Source: Acinetobacter dispersus
Lineage (GTDB): Bacteria > Pseudomonadota > Gammaproteobacteria > Pseudomonadales > Moraxellaceae
NCBI RefSeq assembly: GCF_009884975.1
Contig: NZ_CP041970.1
Span: forward strand, 2,232,001 to 2,296,000
Reading direction: 5' to 3'
Length of the DNA: 64,000 nt
Shown here: positions 53,263 through 63,302 of the stretch, one piece after another
Layout of the letters: every line of letters begins with the position of its first letter
Position numbering within the stretch: the first letter of the stretch is position 1
Made by a program: the position numbers and the translations under genes
Notes under the pieces: generated by a model
What the model was told of the DNA's origin: nothing
Seen by the model: the letters and a program-made list of their open reading frames with translations, nothing else
Databases searched by the model: none

Positions 53263-55443
53263 TTAGAAGTCGAAACTCACACCTAACTTATAGGTACGAC
53301 CTGCGCCTACAGTGGTAAAGCCACTAGTGAACACACCATCCCAATACTTTTTGTCAGCAACGTTATCGACATTGGCACGGAAAGTTGTGTTGACGCCACC
53401 CAGTTTAGTCGCATATTTCGCCCCTAAATCGACCAAGGTGTAATCAGGTAACTTGAGTGTATTATCAGCCGTTAAATATTGATCATCGACATAAGTCACG
53501 AAGGCATTTACGCTTAACCCTTCAACAAATGGAATTTGATAATCCACACCAACACCTGCAGTGAATTCTGGTGTTCCTTCAATAGTATTACCAGATACAT
53601 TCACTCCACCACTTAAAATCGCTTTTTTGTATTTGGTATCAATATAAGCCAAGTTACCATAAACGATCAGATCATCCGTCACTTTACCTGAAAAACCATA
53701 TTCCACGCCTTTTGACTCGGTCTCAGCACCGTCGGTTGTGATTTGTGTAATCTTTGAATTATTTGGATCTCGATAAGATGTATCCGTCAACGTGCTTGGT
53801 TTTTTGATTTGATACAGTGCTAGCGTGTGTAACCAGCGATCCCCCTGATATTTTGCACCGACTTCATATTGTTTGCTTTCAAACGGCGCAAAGGTTTTAT
53901 TGTAATTTGCATCAGTTGCAACACTTACTGTTGCACCTCGAACCAAGCCTTCAACATAGCTCACATAGAACGAGGTTTCTTCACCAAAAGGTTTCACGAC
54001 AATTGCTGCACTTGGAGATACTTTATCATCCTTCAGTTTAGTATTGGTCGTAAGCGCTTTTAAATCCATGTCTTGATAGCGTACCCCTAAAATAAACTGT
54101 AGCTTGTCATCAAGCATAGAGATTTGATCACTCAAACTATAGCTGACATATACATCATCAGCAGTAGGAATAATTTCAGGCCAAGTATTTGGCATATGCC
54201 CTTCGCTACTTGGATTATAAATATTGGTTGGGAAGTAAACCTCTGCTGCTCCACGTCCTTTATGTTGGCTGTATTTACGCTTGAGATAATCCGCACGGAA
54301 TGCCAACGTATGAGAAATATCACCCGTGAAAATTTGACCTTCTAAGCCCGCATTAAAGGTTGTGTTATGTTCCTTTGAACCAACTCGATAATATTGTGCC
54401 AACGCATCACCATTCGCACCCACTAATGGCTTGGTATTTCCTAGACATTGAGTAGCGCTCACACAATAATTGGCAGGTAAATCACGTACGACCATACGTG
54501 TACCAAATAAATGCCCACGATATTCACGCTCGTTAAATCCAGCACCAGCAAATGCTTTTAAATTTGGTAAAAGCTTATATTCACCCGACAAGCCTACATA
54601 ATTGGCACTTTGCATACCCTCTAAATGCGGGAAATAATTAAGTTTACCGTCTGGAGCAGCTAAAACATTTTTCAAAGTCGCAAAAGAAATCATGGCTGGT
54701 GAACCACCATCACGGCTGTCACGTGTAGTGTAGGCATCGAAGTTAACTTTAGCTTGATCAGTCGTATAGTCGAGTGCGAATACAGCCGCGGTATTCTTAT
54801 CTTCTAAGCCGTCAACAATATGTTCACCTTGCCCATAGGTCGCACTGACACGTGCACCATACTCCTGATTTTCACCAAAACGACGAGCCACATCAAAACC
54901 TGATTTGTAATAGCCACCATCTTCGTACATGGCTGAAACTTGGGTCAAATCTCGATCAGCACGTTTGGTCGTAGCCATCACCACACCACCAACGCTGCCA
55001 CCTGGTGCCATCCCAGCAATCAACGCATTTGGTCCTTTTAGTACACTAGCAGAGCTCAAAATATCTGTTGGGGTCCGACCACTGGGTGACATCCCATAAG
55101 AACCATTGATATTGGCATCTTCCCATGTCACGGCAAAACCGCGAATCATAAAGTTTTCGTTTAGATGTCCGCTGTTGGTGGTGGTACGAATACTTGGATC
55201 ATTTTTAAGAATGCCCGCAATCGAATCGGCCTGCTTATCCTTAATTGCCTGCTCTGTATATGACTGAATACTAAATGGCGTATCCAATACAGCTTTCTCG
55301 CCTAGAATACCTAAGCTGGCATCTTTTTTAAGCTTCCCTGTCGCATCCGTTGCCTGTGAATCAGCTTTTACGGTAATGGTTGGTAAAACGGTATTATCAT
55401 CTGCAACAGCAAACATCGGCAAAGCGATAAGAGATAGAAACAA
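53263..55443 (-). CDS. TonB-dependent siderophore receptor with disturbed start
   Basis: 726 residues in the readable frame. The plug domain has LDTPFSIQSYTEQAIKD, FMIRGFAVTWEDANINGSYG and VLKGPNALIAGMAPGGSVGG; the barrel ends GAGRTYKLGVSFDF with the terminal Phe. The segment ENQEYGARVSATYGQGEH and late VDNVADKKYW support the FhuE/FoxA-like siderophore group. The only in-frame start is TTG 55443, which gives a signal peptide lacking the usual basic n-region. An out-of-frame GTG-AAA-AGA-ATA lies just upstream; removing two bases (TC) would give MKRILFLSLIALPMFAVA. A Fur box lies upstream. Confidence 0.82.
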   Translation of the reverse strand: MFLSLIALPMFAVADDNTVLPTITVKADSQATDATGKLKKDASLGILGEKAVLDTPFSIQSYTEQAIKDKQADSIAGILKNDPSIRTTTNSGHLNENFMIRGFAVTWEDANINGSYGMSPSGRTPTDILSSASVLKGPNALIAGMAPGGSVGGVVMATTKRADRDLTQVSAMYEDGGYYKSGFDVARRFGENQEYGARVSATYGQGEHIVDGLEDKNTAAVFALDYTTDQAKVNFDAYTTRDSRDGGSPAMISFATLKNVLAAPDGKLNYFPHLEGMQSANYVGLSGEYKLLPNLKAFAGAGFNEREYRGHLFGTRMVVRDLPANYCVSATQCLGNTKPLVGANGDALAQYYRVGSKEHNTTFNAGLEGQIFTGDISHTLAFRADYLKRKYSQHKGRGAAEVYFPTNIYNPSSEGHMPNTWPEIIPTADDVYVSYSLSDQISMLDDKLQFILGVRYQDMDLKALTTNTKLKDDKVSPSAAIVVKPFGEETSFYVSYVEGLVRGATVSVATDANYNKTFAPFESKQYEVGAKYQGDRWLHTLALYQIKKPSTLTDTSYRDPNNSKITQITTDGAETESKGVEYGFSGKVTDDLIVYGNLAYIDTKYKKAILSGGVNVSGNTIEGTPEFTAGVGVDYQIPFVEGLSVNAFVTYVDDQYLTADNTLKLPDYTLVDLGAKYATKLGGVNTTFRANVDNVADKKYWDGVFTSGFTTVGAGRTYKLGVSFDF

Positions 55444-55511
55444 GATATTCTTTTCACGTGATCAAACCCCGATAAAAATTTGACCACAGTATATAAGATT
55501 AATTAACAAAT

Positions 55512-55530
55512 GATAATAAAAATCATTAAT
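55512..55530 (-). promoter_or_regulatory. Fur box upstream of the second TonB-dependent receptor
   Basis: GATAATAAAAATCATTAAT matches 15 of 19 bases of the Fur consensus and lies inside an inverted repeat AATGAT...ATCATT, about 70 bp upstream of the TTG start. The remainder of the 324-bp region 55444-55767 is AT-rich and ends with the terminator of the cold-shock gene. Confidence 0.7.
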
Positions 55531-55701
55531 AAAATAATACCTATTTATTTAATAAATATAAAAATCTTATGATGAGAATTCGCATAATTTATTTTAACTC
55601 AATAACCTATGAAATGCTTTTTACCTCTCGGACTTAGTTCAACAGTTGATTAGCCGCAATAGAGCAATGAAGAGGCGATCGTATTTAGATCCTATAGAAA
55701 G

Positions 55702-55726
55702 AAAAAGAGGCTAAAAGCCTCTTTTC
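55702..55726 (-). terminator. Terminator of the cold-shock-domain gene
   Basis: A ten-base-pair stem, AAAAGAGGCT-AAA-AGCCTCTTTT, lies about 40 bp beyond the stop codon at 55768. Confidence 0.85.
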
Positions 55727-55767
55727 TCATCATAATTCAAGCACAGTGAAGAGCGAGCAAAAGCCAA

Positions 55768-56058
55768 TTAACGACGGAAGTTCGATAACAATTCGGTTGT
55801 GATCGAATTATTGTGCGTCGTTATTTTAGTTTTTCTGGTTTTCGCTGGATTTGGATCAACAAGCTCAATTTTTGTAGCTTTGTACTTTCCGTCATTTTCA
55901 ACGACCACAAATTTCACTTTTTCATTTCTTTTCGGTTCGCCACCAGCTGGATACTCGGAAATATGAAAAAACACATCCCCTTCAGAGGTCCCAATAAAAC
56001 CAAAGCCTTTGTCTGGATTATATTGTTTAATTTTTCCCTGATAGAACTCTTGCTTCAT
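55768..56058 (-). CDS. Cold-shock-domain protein with C-terminal extension
   Basis: About 96 residues from ATG 56058 (MKQEFYQGKIKQYNPDKGFG), with AGGA upstream; a seven-codon extension is possible. The single OB-fold cold-shock domain has RNP1 KGFGFIG and RNP2 VFFHIS. The extension after residue 65 (DPNPAKTRKTKITTHNN) is basic and probably contributes to RNA binding. It differs from classical 70-residue CspA proteins and is nearer to the CSD-plus-tail type. Confidence 0.87.
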   Translation of the reverse strand: MKQEFYQGKIKQYNPDKGFGFIGTSEGDVFFHISEYPAGGEPKRNEKVKFVVVENDGKYKATKIELVDPNPAKTRKTKITTHNNSITTELLSNFRR

Positions 56059-56105
56059 GACATTTATCCTACTTTGCAAATCTGATCATCACAGTATATA
56101 AAAAT

Positions 56106-56165
56106 AAAAAAGAGACTTTCAATCTATCCCCAAAACTGCTTCAGGATGAGATCAAGTCTCTTTTT
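56106..56165 (-). terminator. Terminator of upp
   Basis: AGAGACTT (56111-56118) pairs with AAGTCTCT (56154-56161) around a loop of about 35 bases, with A and T runs outside. It lies 17 bp beyond the upp stop codon. The large loop makes it less certain than the others. Confidence 0.6.
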
Positions 56166-56181
56166 ATGAATGTTTCAAAAA

Positions 56182-56817
56182 TCAATCTTTTTGAACACTA
56201 CCAAAAATCTTGTCGCCAGCATCACCCAGACCAGGAACAATATAGCCTTCCTCATTCAGACCTTGGTCAATCGATGCGGTATAGATCAACACATCAGGAT
56301 GTGCAGCTTCTACTTTCGCTACACCTTCTGGCGCAGCAACCAAGACCATGACACGAATATCTTTACAGCCGCTTGCTTTCAATACATCAATTGCAGCAAT
56401 TAAAGAATTACCTGTTGCAAGCATTGGATCAATAATCATGGCTAAACGATTGGCAACATCAGGCACCAACTTTTTATAGTAGGTGCGCACTTCTAAAGTT
56501 GCTTCATCACGCTCTAAACCTAACACACTCACTTTCGCGCTTGGAATCAGGCTAAGAACGCCCTCAAGCATACCAATACCAGCACGCAAGATCGGAACAA
56601 TTGTGATTTTCTTCCCTGCGATACGCTGAGTTGAGACTTTCCCTGCCCACCCATCAATTTCATGATCAACAACAGGAAGATCCTTTGTTGCTTCATAAGT
56701 CAGTAACATCGTGACTTCTTGCGCTAATTCACGGAAGTTCTTGGTACTAATATCTGAACGACGTAATAAACCAAGTTTATGGCGAATAAGCGGATGACGG
56801 ATTTCTTGAATCGACAC
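56182..56817 (-). CDS. upp: Uracil phosphoribosyltransferase
   Basis: 211 residues from the GTG at 56817 ([20 protein letters not shown]), exactly the family length; a longer in-frame start upstream gives a non-homologous N-terminus. It converts uracil and PRPP to UMP. The PRPP-binding loop is [40 protein letters not shown] precedes it, and the uracil-binding tail [16 protein letters not shown] is intact. It is encoded just beyond the nuo operon terminator. Confidence 0.96.
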   Translation of the reverse strand: MSIQEIRHPLIRHKLGLLRRSDISTKNFRELAQEVTMLLTYEATKDLPVVDHEIDGWAGKVSTQRIAGKKITIVPILRAGIGMLEGVLSLIPSAKVSVLGLERDEATLEVRTYYKKLVPDVANRLAMIIDPMLATGNSLIAAIDVLKASGCKDIRVMVLVAAPEGVAKVEAAHPDVLIYTASIDQGLNEEGYIVPGLGDAGDKIFGSVQKD

Positions 56818-56878
56818 GAATGAGTACCTAGGTAATATTAATCTCACTCCATTATAAAGTGTTTTTTTACTCATCAAT

Positions 56879-56908
56879 AAAAAAGCCTCCAACTTTGGAG
56901 GCTTTTTT
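56879..56908 (-). terminator. Terminator of the nuo operon
   Basis: AAAAAAGCCTCC-AACTTT-GGAGGCTTTTTT, a perfect 12-bp stem, lies 16 bp beyond the nuoN stop codon. Confidence 0.93.
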
Positions 56909-56923
56909 GTACAAATCCGACGA

Positions 56924-58420
56924 TTACTGTTGTTGAGACAACATAAAGTGCAACGGAGAAAGGATCTCTGCCTTCAATGCCAAGTTAATCATTGGATCTG
57001 GATAAACACCCATCACCAATACCAATAACGCAGCAGCAAGGACCATAAGACCACCAACTTTGCTTCCCCAATGGGCATCCGCATCAATACGTGGTACATC
57101 TGGTGGAGTCATATACATCACCACCATCACACGTAAGTAGTAGTATAAACCGATACCACTACCCACCACGATCATTGCAGCCAAGAACCAGTGTTGCGTT
57201 GTCACCGCAGCCATCACCACCAAGAACTTACCAATGAAGCCTGCTGTTAATGGAATACCTGCTAAAGACAACATCATTACAGTTAATGTTGCAGTCAAGA
57301 TCGGACGGCGCCAGAACAAACCACGGTAGTCTGCAAGGCTTTGTGCTTCATCGACATTGTTATACGGGCTCGACATTAATGCAACCGCACCAAATGCACC
57401 GATTGTGGTCAATACATAGGTAATTACATAAACAGTCACACTACCAAGACTTGCATAAGTCATGCTGATTAAAGCAATCAACAAATAACCGAAGTGTGCA
57501 ATCGATGAATAACCCAAGATACGCTTCAAGTTGACTTGACGAACTGCAAGTAAGTTACCCACCACGATCGACAATACCGCAATGATGGTAATGACTGTCA
57601 CTAATGATTCAACCAAGATTGTACCAGAAGTAAGTAAGTAACGTACAAATAGACCAATCGTTGCAACTTTCGCAGCTGTTGCCAAGAAGGTTGCCATAGG
57701 TGCTGGTGCACCTGCATAAACATCTGGCGTCCATTTATGGAATGGTGCAAGTGAAAGTTTGAATGCAACAGCAAAGGTAATTAAACCTAAGCCCAATAAC
57801 ACCATTGGTTGTTTGATCGCAGCAAACAATGCCTGAACAGAGTCATAGAATGACAATGAACCTGTGTATGCATAGATATACGCCATACCCATGAGCAACA
57901 TTGCAGAAGCAGTCGCTGAAAGTACAAGGTATTTAATCCCTGCTTCCAAAGACTGACTACGTTGATAGGTATACGCCAACATGCCGTATACAGGAATCGA
58001 CATCAATTCTAAGCTGATGAAGAAAGCTGCATAGTGTGAGCTTGAAACCAACAACATTGCACCTGTCACTGAACACAGTAACAAGATATACAACTCTTCG
58101 CGGTTGTCCTTATAGGTCTCAATATAGGCATGAGATAAAGTACAGCACGCTAAAGCAGCAATCAGAATCAGGAATTGATAGAGCATGGTAAATGGATCAA
58201 CCATAAACATGCCCATCACGTTTACTGGTGCAAAGTGCCCACTAAACATGGTGTATCCAATATAAATTGCAGCAAGGTTTAAACCCACAACCGAAGTTGT
58301 TGCAATCAGATTGTGATTACGCTTAATCGCAGTTAATAACATCACGACGATTGCGGTCAAAGCCACAATCATCACGGGAGCAAGTGGCATTAGCTCAGAA
58401 AAAGAAATTGTGAAGTTCAT
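56924..58420 (-). CDS. nuoN: NADH-quinone oxidoreductase subunit N
   Basis: 498-residue antiporter-like membrane subunit of complex I with about 14 helices. [22 protein letters not shown] carries the conserved Glu of helix 5, and [20 protein letters not shown] (Lys, His, Pro) and [13 protein letters not shown] mark the proton channel. It is the last gene of the operon and starts three bases after the nuoM stop codon. Confidence 0.96.
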   Translation of the reverse strand: MNFTISFSELMPLAPVMIVALTAIVVMLLTAIKRNHNLIATTSVVGLNLAAIYIGYTMFSGHFAPVNVMGMFMVDPFTMLYQFLILIAALACCTLSHAYIETYKDNREELYILLLCSVTGAMLLVSSSHYAAFFISLELMSIPVYGMLAYTYQRSQSLEAGIKYLVLSATASAMLLMGMAYIYAYTGSLSFYDSVQALFAAIKQPMVLLGLGLITFAVAFKLSLAPFHKWTPDVYAGAPAPMATFLATAAKVATIGLFVRYLLTSGTILVESLVTVITIIAVLSIVVGNLLAVRQVNLKRILGYSSIAHFGYLLIALISMTYASLGSVTVYVITYVLTTIGAFGAVALMSSPYNNVDEAQSLADYRGLFWRRPILTATLTVMMLSLAGIPLTAGFIGKFLVVMAAVTTQHWFLAAMIVVGSGIGLYYYLRVMVVMYMTPPDVPRIDADAHWGSKVGGLMVLAAALLVLVMGVYPDPMINLALKAEILSPLHFMLSQQQ

Positions 58421-58423
58421 GAT

Positions 58424-60022
58424 TTATTGCATCTCCACATGTTCAAGTTGAGTTGCAGCCTGTTGAACAGTTTCGACAACTTCTTGTACTGGCATATAAC
58501 TATTTACTAACCATTGCATGCTTGAATGAGACATATCCAAGAATGTTTGCGGGTAAATACCTAACCAAACCAAACCGATCGCACAGATCATCAAAATAGT
58601 GACCTCACGTGCAGATAGATCTTTAAGCGGACTGGTATAGTGCTGTTTTTGCTCTGGGTTTGGTTCACCAAATAATGCTTTGTGAATCAGAATCAGACCA
58701 TAAAGACCAGCGAATACCAAGCTCACTGCTGCAATGATCGTGAACGCTGGATAAGCTTTGAATGAACCCATCAAGATCAGGAATTCACCAATAAAGTTAC
58801 CTAGACCTGGTACACCAACCAATGCTGCAACAAAGAACATCAAGAAGAATGGCAAGTATTGCAGCTGGCCACGAAGACCACCCATCAAGCGTAAATCACG
58901 TGTATGTAAACGCTCGTACACTTGACCCGACATAATGAACAATGCAGCAGATGACAAGCCATGTGCCAACATCATGATCATGAGGCCTTGGAAAGTCAGG
59001 ATATTACCTGCATAAATTGCAAGTAAGATGAAACCCATGTGCGAAATAGACGTGTACGCAAGTAAGCGTTTCATATCTGTTTGTTGGTACGCTAAGAATG
59101 CACCGTAGAAAATACCAATCAAGCCCAGAATAATGGCGATATCAGCAAATTGTGCTGATGCTGCCGGGAAGAATGGAATTACGAAACGAAGCAAACCGTA
59201 CGCAGCTGTTTTAATCAAGATACCCGCTAAATCCACAGAACCCGCTGTTGGTGCTTGAGCATGCGCATCAGGTAACCAACCGTGTAATGGGAATACTGGT
59301 AATTTCACCGCAAAACCAATGAAGAAACACAGCATGAATGCATAAGCAACTTCAGGTGGTAAGTGGTTCGCAACAGCCAATAGATAGTTGTAATCGAAAC
59401 CGATCATACCTGTCATCATGTATCCATAGACCACGAGGCCCAAGATACCGATCAACATGATCAAACCAGCGATTTGAGTATATAAGAAGAATTTAGTTGC
59501 AGCATAAACACGCGAACGACCATTCGACCCTGAGTGTCCCCATAACGCAATCAAGAAATAGATTGGTACGAGCATCATCTCCCAGAAGAAGAAGAACAAG
59601 AATAAGTCAATCGCCAAGAATACACCGATGACCCCACCCAAACTCCAAAGTAAGTTTAAATGGAAGAAACCAACGTTCTTTTGAATCTCACCCCATGAAC
59701 AGCCAACTGCAAGTACACCCAGTAATGCAGTCAACAACACCATAAGTAGAGATAAACCATCCACCGCTAAGTGAATGCTAATGCCTAAAGTCTGAATCCA
59801 TGGAAGATGGAATTCAGCCGCCCAAGTCGGGACTTTACCGCCCAACTCGTAGCTAAATGTACCACTTTGCCACAGTGCAATGCCCAAACCGAAGGTAATC
59901 AACATACCAATCAAGGCAATCCAGCGCGGCAAATGTTGGTCGTATTTATCGACTAACCAACAAATAAAACCAGCAATGAAAGGAACTAAAATCAGTGCGG
60001 GTAAAATTAAATTGTTTTCCAT
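58424..60022 (-). CDS. nuoM: NADH-quinone oxidoreductase subunit M
   Basis: 532 residues, about 14 helices. FFFFWEMMLVPIYFLIALWG holds the helix-5 Glu, KLPVFPLHGWLPDAHAQAPT and LLAYTSISHMGF are the channel segments with the conserved Lys residues. The ATG at 60022 follows GGGGAAATAAA; an upstream TTG was rejected. It begins one base past the nuoL stop codon, so translation is probably coupled. Confidence 0.96.
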   Translation of the reverse strand: MENNLILPALILVPFIAGFICWLVDKYDQHLPRWIALIGMLITFGLGIALWQSGTFSYELGGKVPTWAAEFHLPWIQTLGISIHLAVDGLSLLMVLLTALLGVLAVGCSWGEIQKNVGFFHLNLLWSLGGVIGVFLAIDLFLFFFFWEMMLVPIYFLIALWGHSGSNGRSRVYAATKFFLYTQIAGLIMLIGILGLVVYGYMMTGMIGFDYNYLLAVANHLPPEVAYAFMLCFFIGFAVKLPVFPLHGWLPDAHAQAPTAGSVDLAGILIKTAAYGLLRFVIPFFPAASAQFADIAIILGLIGIFYGAFLAYQQTDMKRLLAYTSISHMGFILLAIYAGNILTFQGLMIMMLAHGLSSAALFIMSGQVYERLHTRDLRLMGGLRGQLQYLPFFLMFFVAALVGVPGLGNFIGEFLILMGSFKAYPAFTIIAAVSLVFAGLYGLILIHKALFGEPNPEQKQHYTSPLKDLSAREVTILMICAIGLVWLGIYPQTFLDMSHSSMQWLVNSYMPVQEVVETVQQAATQLEHVEMQ

Positions 60023-60023
60023 T

Positions 60024-61919
60024 TTATTTCCCCACAACCTGAATCACGATCAAGATCATCAATAACACCACTACACCGAGTGACATGCTTGAAGCGTATT
60101 CACGTAATGAACCTGTTTGACGCGAACTTGTAAAGCTATTGCCGCCCTTCACAATTGCAGGGAGTACTAACCATAAACCGTCAACTGGATCACGACCTAA
60201 AATTTTCGCAATCAATAAATAAGGTTTTACAAATACGATGTCATACAAAGCATCGAAACCAAATGCTGTACGGCAAATGTGCGCTAAACCTGAACCCAAA
60301 GATGTTTGAGCAAAAGCTTTTACTGCACCGTATGCAAAAGCAAATAAGAAGATACCCACAGCTAAACCAGCGAGGGCAACACCACTTGCTAAATGTTCAG
60401 CATGTGCAACAGCTGCTTCTAAGCTCTCAGGAACAACAAAACTTGGAATACTTGCAGCAGTCAGTAATTTTGCAACTGGCGCTTGTAGGAAGTAGCCGAT
60501 ACCTGTTGATAACGCAGCAAGAATTGCAAGCGGCCCCCAGTAAGTGACGCCATGAATCGCATGTGCATGGGTTTTCTCTTCGCCGAAGAATACCACCCAG
60601 ATTAAACGGAAAGTATAGATAGACGTTAAGAATGCACCCGCAACACCAACCCAGTACAAGGTATTGTAAAGTGGAAGATTTGCAATTGTAGACTGTGCAT
60701 ATACTGCACCCAAGATCGCATCTTTAGAGAAGAAGCCAACAGTCACGATTGGAAGTGCTGCCAATGCGCCACCACCGATCACGAAACACCAGAATACGAA
60801 TGGAATCTTGTGACGTAATCCACCCATTTTGAAAATGTTTTGTTCGTGATGACATGCAAGAATTACGGCACCTGAAGAAAGGAACAATAACGCTTTGAAG
60901 AATGCGTGAGCCAACATGTGGAATAAACCAGCTTGGTACGCTTCAGCACCCACCGCCATAAACATATAACCCAACTGACTCATGGTTGAGTAAGCCAAGA
61001 TACGTTTGATGTCGGTTTGAACCAATGCGGCAAAGCCAGCAACCAGTAAAGTCACAGCACCTGTAATCGAGATGAACTGCATTACTTCTGGCGCCATTTC
61101 CATCACAGAGAACATACGGCAGCATAAGTACACACCCGCTGTAACCATTGTTGCAGCATGGATCAATGCAGATACTGGTGTAGGACCAGCCATCGCATCA
61201 GCTAACCAAGTTTGTAATGGAATTTGCGCTGATTTACCCGCCGCACCCAAGAACAACATCAATGCTGTCCAGATCGACAATGATGAGCTTTGCGTCATAA
61301 CCGTCGCTGCATTTTCAACAATGTACTGAATATTCAAAGTACCAAATTGTTGATAGAGCAAGAACAATGCGATGAGTAAGAATACGTCACCCACACGTGT
61401 TACTGTGAATGCCTTGATTGCTGCCCAACCATTTGCAGGGTTTGAGTAGTAGAAACCAATCAATAAGTAAGAGCACAGACCTACACCTTCCCAACCTAAG
61501 AACAATAACGCCAAGTTATCGCCCAATACCAACAACAACATGCTGGCAACGAATAGATTGAAATAAGAGAAGAAACGCGCATAACCTTCTTCACCACGCA
61601 TATACCATGATGCGAAGATGTGAATCAGGAAGCCAACACCTGTGACCATACCTGTCATCAATAATGACAAGCCGTCTAAATGTAAGCTGATGCCTGGCTC
61701 AAAACCGCCAACACTGAACCAAGTCCATAAGTGTTGAACAAAAACGGTTTGACCACTGCTGGTAAATGCAAGACCGGCAATTAAAGCAAATAACGCAGAT
61801 AAACCAACTGAACCAACGCCAATAATGGCAGCTACATTTTCAGAAAGTTTGTCACGCCCTGCCGCCAAAAGGATAAAACCAATGAGCGGAAATAAAACGG
61901 TTAAATATAATGTACTCAT
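60024..61919 (-). CDS. nuoL: NADH-quinone oxidoreductase subunit L
   Basis: 631 residues, the largest membrane subunit. [20 protein letters not shown] carries the helix-5 Glu; [20 protein letters not shown] and [17 protein letters not shown] are the proton-channel motifs. The C-terminal part includes the region that forms the lateral amphipathic helix along the membrane arm. Its start codon overlaps the nuoK stop by four bases. Confidence 0.96.
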   Translation of the reverse strand: MSTLYLTVLFPLIGFILLAAGRDKLSENVAAIIGVGSVGLSALFALIAGLAFTSSGQTVFVQHLWTWFSVGGFEPGISLHLDGLSLLMTGMVTGVGFLIHIFASWYMRGEEGYARFFSYFNLFVASMLLLVLGDNLALLFLGWEGVGLCSYLLIGFYYSNPANGWAAIKAFTVTRVGDVFLLIALFLLYQQFGTLNIQYIVENAATVMTQSSSLSIWTALMLFLGAAGKSAQIPLQTWLADAMAGPTPVSALIHAATMVTAGVYLCCRMFSVMEMAPEVMQFISITGAVTLLVAGFAALVQTDIKRILAYSTMSQLGYMFMAVGAEAYQAGLFHMLAHAFFKALLFLSSGAVILACHHEQNIFKMGGLRHKIPFVFWCFVIGGGALAALPIVTVGFFSKDAILGAVYAQSTIANLPLYNTLYWVGVAGAFLTSIYTFRLIWVVFFGEEKTHAHAIHGVTYWGPLAILAALSTGIGYFLQAPVAKLLTAASIPSFVVPESLEAAVAHAEHLASGVALAGLAVGIFLFAFAYGAVKAFAQTSLGSGLAHICRTAFGFDALYDIVFVKPYLLIAKILGRDPVDGLWLVLPAIVKGGNSFTSSRQTGSLREYASSMSLGVVVLLMILIVIQVVGK

Positions 61920-62224
61920 CCGCGCATCTCACTAGCAGCATCCACATCCAAGTGATGGAAGCGATGATAAAACTGAAGGACGATCGCAAGACCAATACAT
62001 GCCTCTGCTGCAGCAAGCGTCAGGATCAAAATGAACATGATCTGTCCATCTGGCTGAGCCCAAACACTACCTGCCAAGACGAATGCCAACGCAGCAGCAT
62101 TCATCATCACCTCAAGGCTCATTAGCATAAATAAAAGGTTGCGTCGCACCATTACACCGTAAAAACCCAGTGCAAAAAGGATGGTTGCAACGATCAAACC
62201 ATGTTCTAAAGGGATGTGTCCCAT
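61916..62224 (-). CDS. nuoK: NADH-quinone oxidoreductase subunit K
   Basis: 102 residues with three helices. [20 protein letters not shown] contains the conserved Glu of helix 2, and [20 protein letters not shown] carries the second conserved Glu of the E-channel region. It overlaps nuoL by four bases and nuoJ by one. Confidence 0.95.
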   Translation of the reverse strand: MGHIPLEHGLIVATILFALGFYGVMVRRNLLFMLMSLEVMMNAAALAFVLAGSVWAQPDGQIMFILILTLAAAEACIGLAIVLQFYHRFHHLDVDAASEMRG

Positions 62225-62745
62225 TATTCTTTATCCTCTTCTGCACCTGGTTCACGTTTGCCTAAGTGGAATGCTGCAACAAGTGCTGCAAGCAATAACA
62301 TCGCGGCAACTTCTACCAATAATAGATAGTGAGTAAATAGTGCTTGACCGACTGCTTTAGGCCCAACAACTTCTGTACCCATTGGTGCAGAAATCGTGGT
62401 GTATTCACCACCGAGCATCCACACCAAAATTAAGCCCAATAAAAAGCTCATCAGTGCAGGAAAAGCCCAAGCATCTGAAGTCAACCATTTGCTTTCTTGT
62501 TCAATGGTATCTTGTCCAAGGTTCAACATCATGACAACGAAGACGAACAAGACCATGATCGCACCTGCATAAACGATGATCTCAAGGGCAGCCGCAAACG
62601 GCGCACCCACGATCATGAAAATGCCAGCAACCGCAAGAAGAGAAACGATCAAGCTAAGTAATGCATGCACAGGATTGGTGTTGGTCACAACACGTACTGT
62701 CGAAACAATGGCCACAAGTGCCATCAAATAAAATGGCCACATCAT
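62224..62745 (-). CDS. nuoJ: NADH-quinone oxidoreductase subunit J
   Basis: 173 residues with five helices. [20 protein letters not shown] is the broken helix 3 with the conserved Tyr. The C-terminus is short and acidic (EPGAEEDKE). It overlaps both neighbours by one to four bases, which indicates tight translational coupling. Confidence 0.95.
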   Translation of the reverse strand: MMWPFYLMALVAIVSTVRVVTNTNPVHALLSLIVSLLAVAGIFMIVGAPFAAALEIIVYAGAIMVLFVFVVMMLNLGQDTIEQESKWLTSDAWAFPALMSFLLGLILVWMLGGEYTTISAPMGTEVVGPKAVGQALFTHYLLLVEVAAMLLLAALVAAFHLGKREPGAEEDKE

Positions 62746-63284
62746 GGTAATAAGCTCCGTACATCTACTGGTGCACTTTCTTTTTGTGCTTGACCTTTTT
62801 CTTTACCGCTCACAGCCATACCAGTTACACGATAGAAGTTGTAGTCAGGATATTTACCAGGTCCAGAAATGAGTAAGTTTTCTTTCTCATACACCAAGTC
62901 TTGACGTACATATTCACCAAGTTCGAAATCTGGTGTCATCTGAATCGCTGTGGTTGGACATGCTTCTTCACACATACCGCAGAAAATGCAGCGTGAGAAA
63001 TTAATACGGAAAAATTCTGGATACCAACGTCCATCTTCTTTTTCCGCTTTTTGCAATGAAATACAGCCCACTGGACATGCAACCGCACAAAGGTTACATG
63101 CCACACAACGCTCTTCACCATCTGGATCACGCGTTAATACGATACGACCGCGATAGCGTGGAGGCGCAATTTGTTCACCTGGTACTTCTGGATATAAGAT
63201 CGTGTCACGTTTACGTGTTACATGGCTGAACACCATCCATAACGAACGTACAATCGATCCAAAGCCAGCTAGAATTTTATACAT
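62742..63284 (-). CDS. nuoI: NADH-quinone oxidoreductase subunit I (two [4Fe-4S])
   Basis: 180 residues, peripheral arm subunit carrying clusters N6a and N6b next to the quinone site. The two ferredoxin motifs are [12 protein letters not shown] and [12 protein letters not shown]. The N-terminal amphipathic helix precedes a Tyr/Arg-rich segment ([20 protein letters not shown]). It lies 18 bp downstream of nuoH. Confidence 0.96.
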   Translation of the reverse strand: MYKILAGFGSIVRSLWMVFSHVTRKRDTILYPEVPGEQIAPPRYRGRIVLTRDPDGEERCVACNLCAVACPVGCISLQKAEKEDGRWYPEFFRINFSRCIFCGMCEEACPTTAIQMTPDFELGEYVRQDLVYEKENLLISGPGKYPDYNFYRVTGMAVSGKEKGQAQKESAPVDVRSLLP

Positions 63285-63302
63285 TTTGTACTCCCTGCTG
63301 TC

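Noticed and set aside
53263..55443. Calling the second TonB-dependent receptor a pseudogene
   Set aside because: Apart from the start, the frame is complete to a proper terminal Phe, and TTG initiation is possible.
55570..55592. Second Fur-box-like sequence near GATGAGAATTCGCATAAT
   Set aside because: It matches only part of the consensus; the box at 55512-55530 explains the region better.
60023..60037. TTG start for nuoM five codons upstream
   Set aside because: ATG 60022 follows a strong GGGGAAATAAA site and matches the usual N-terminus.
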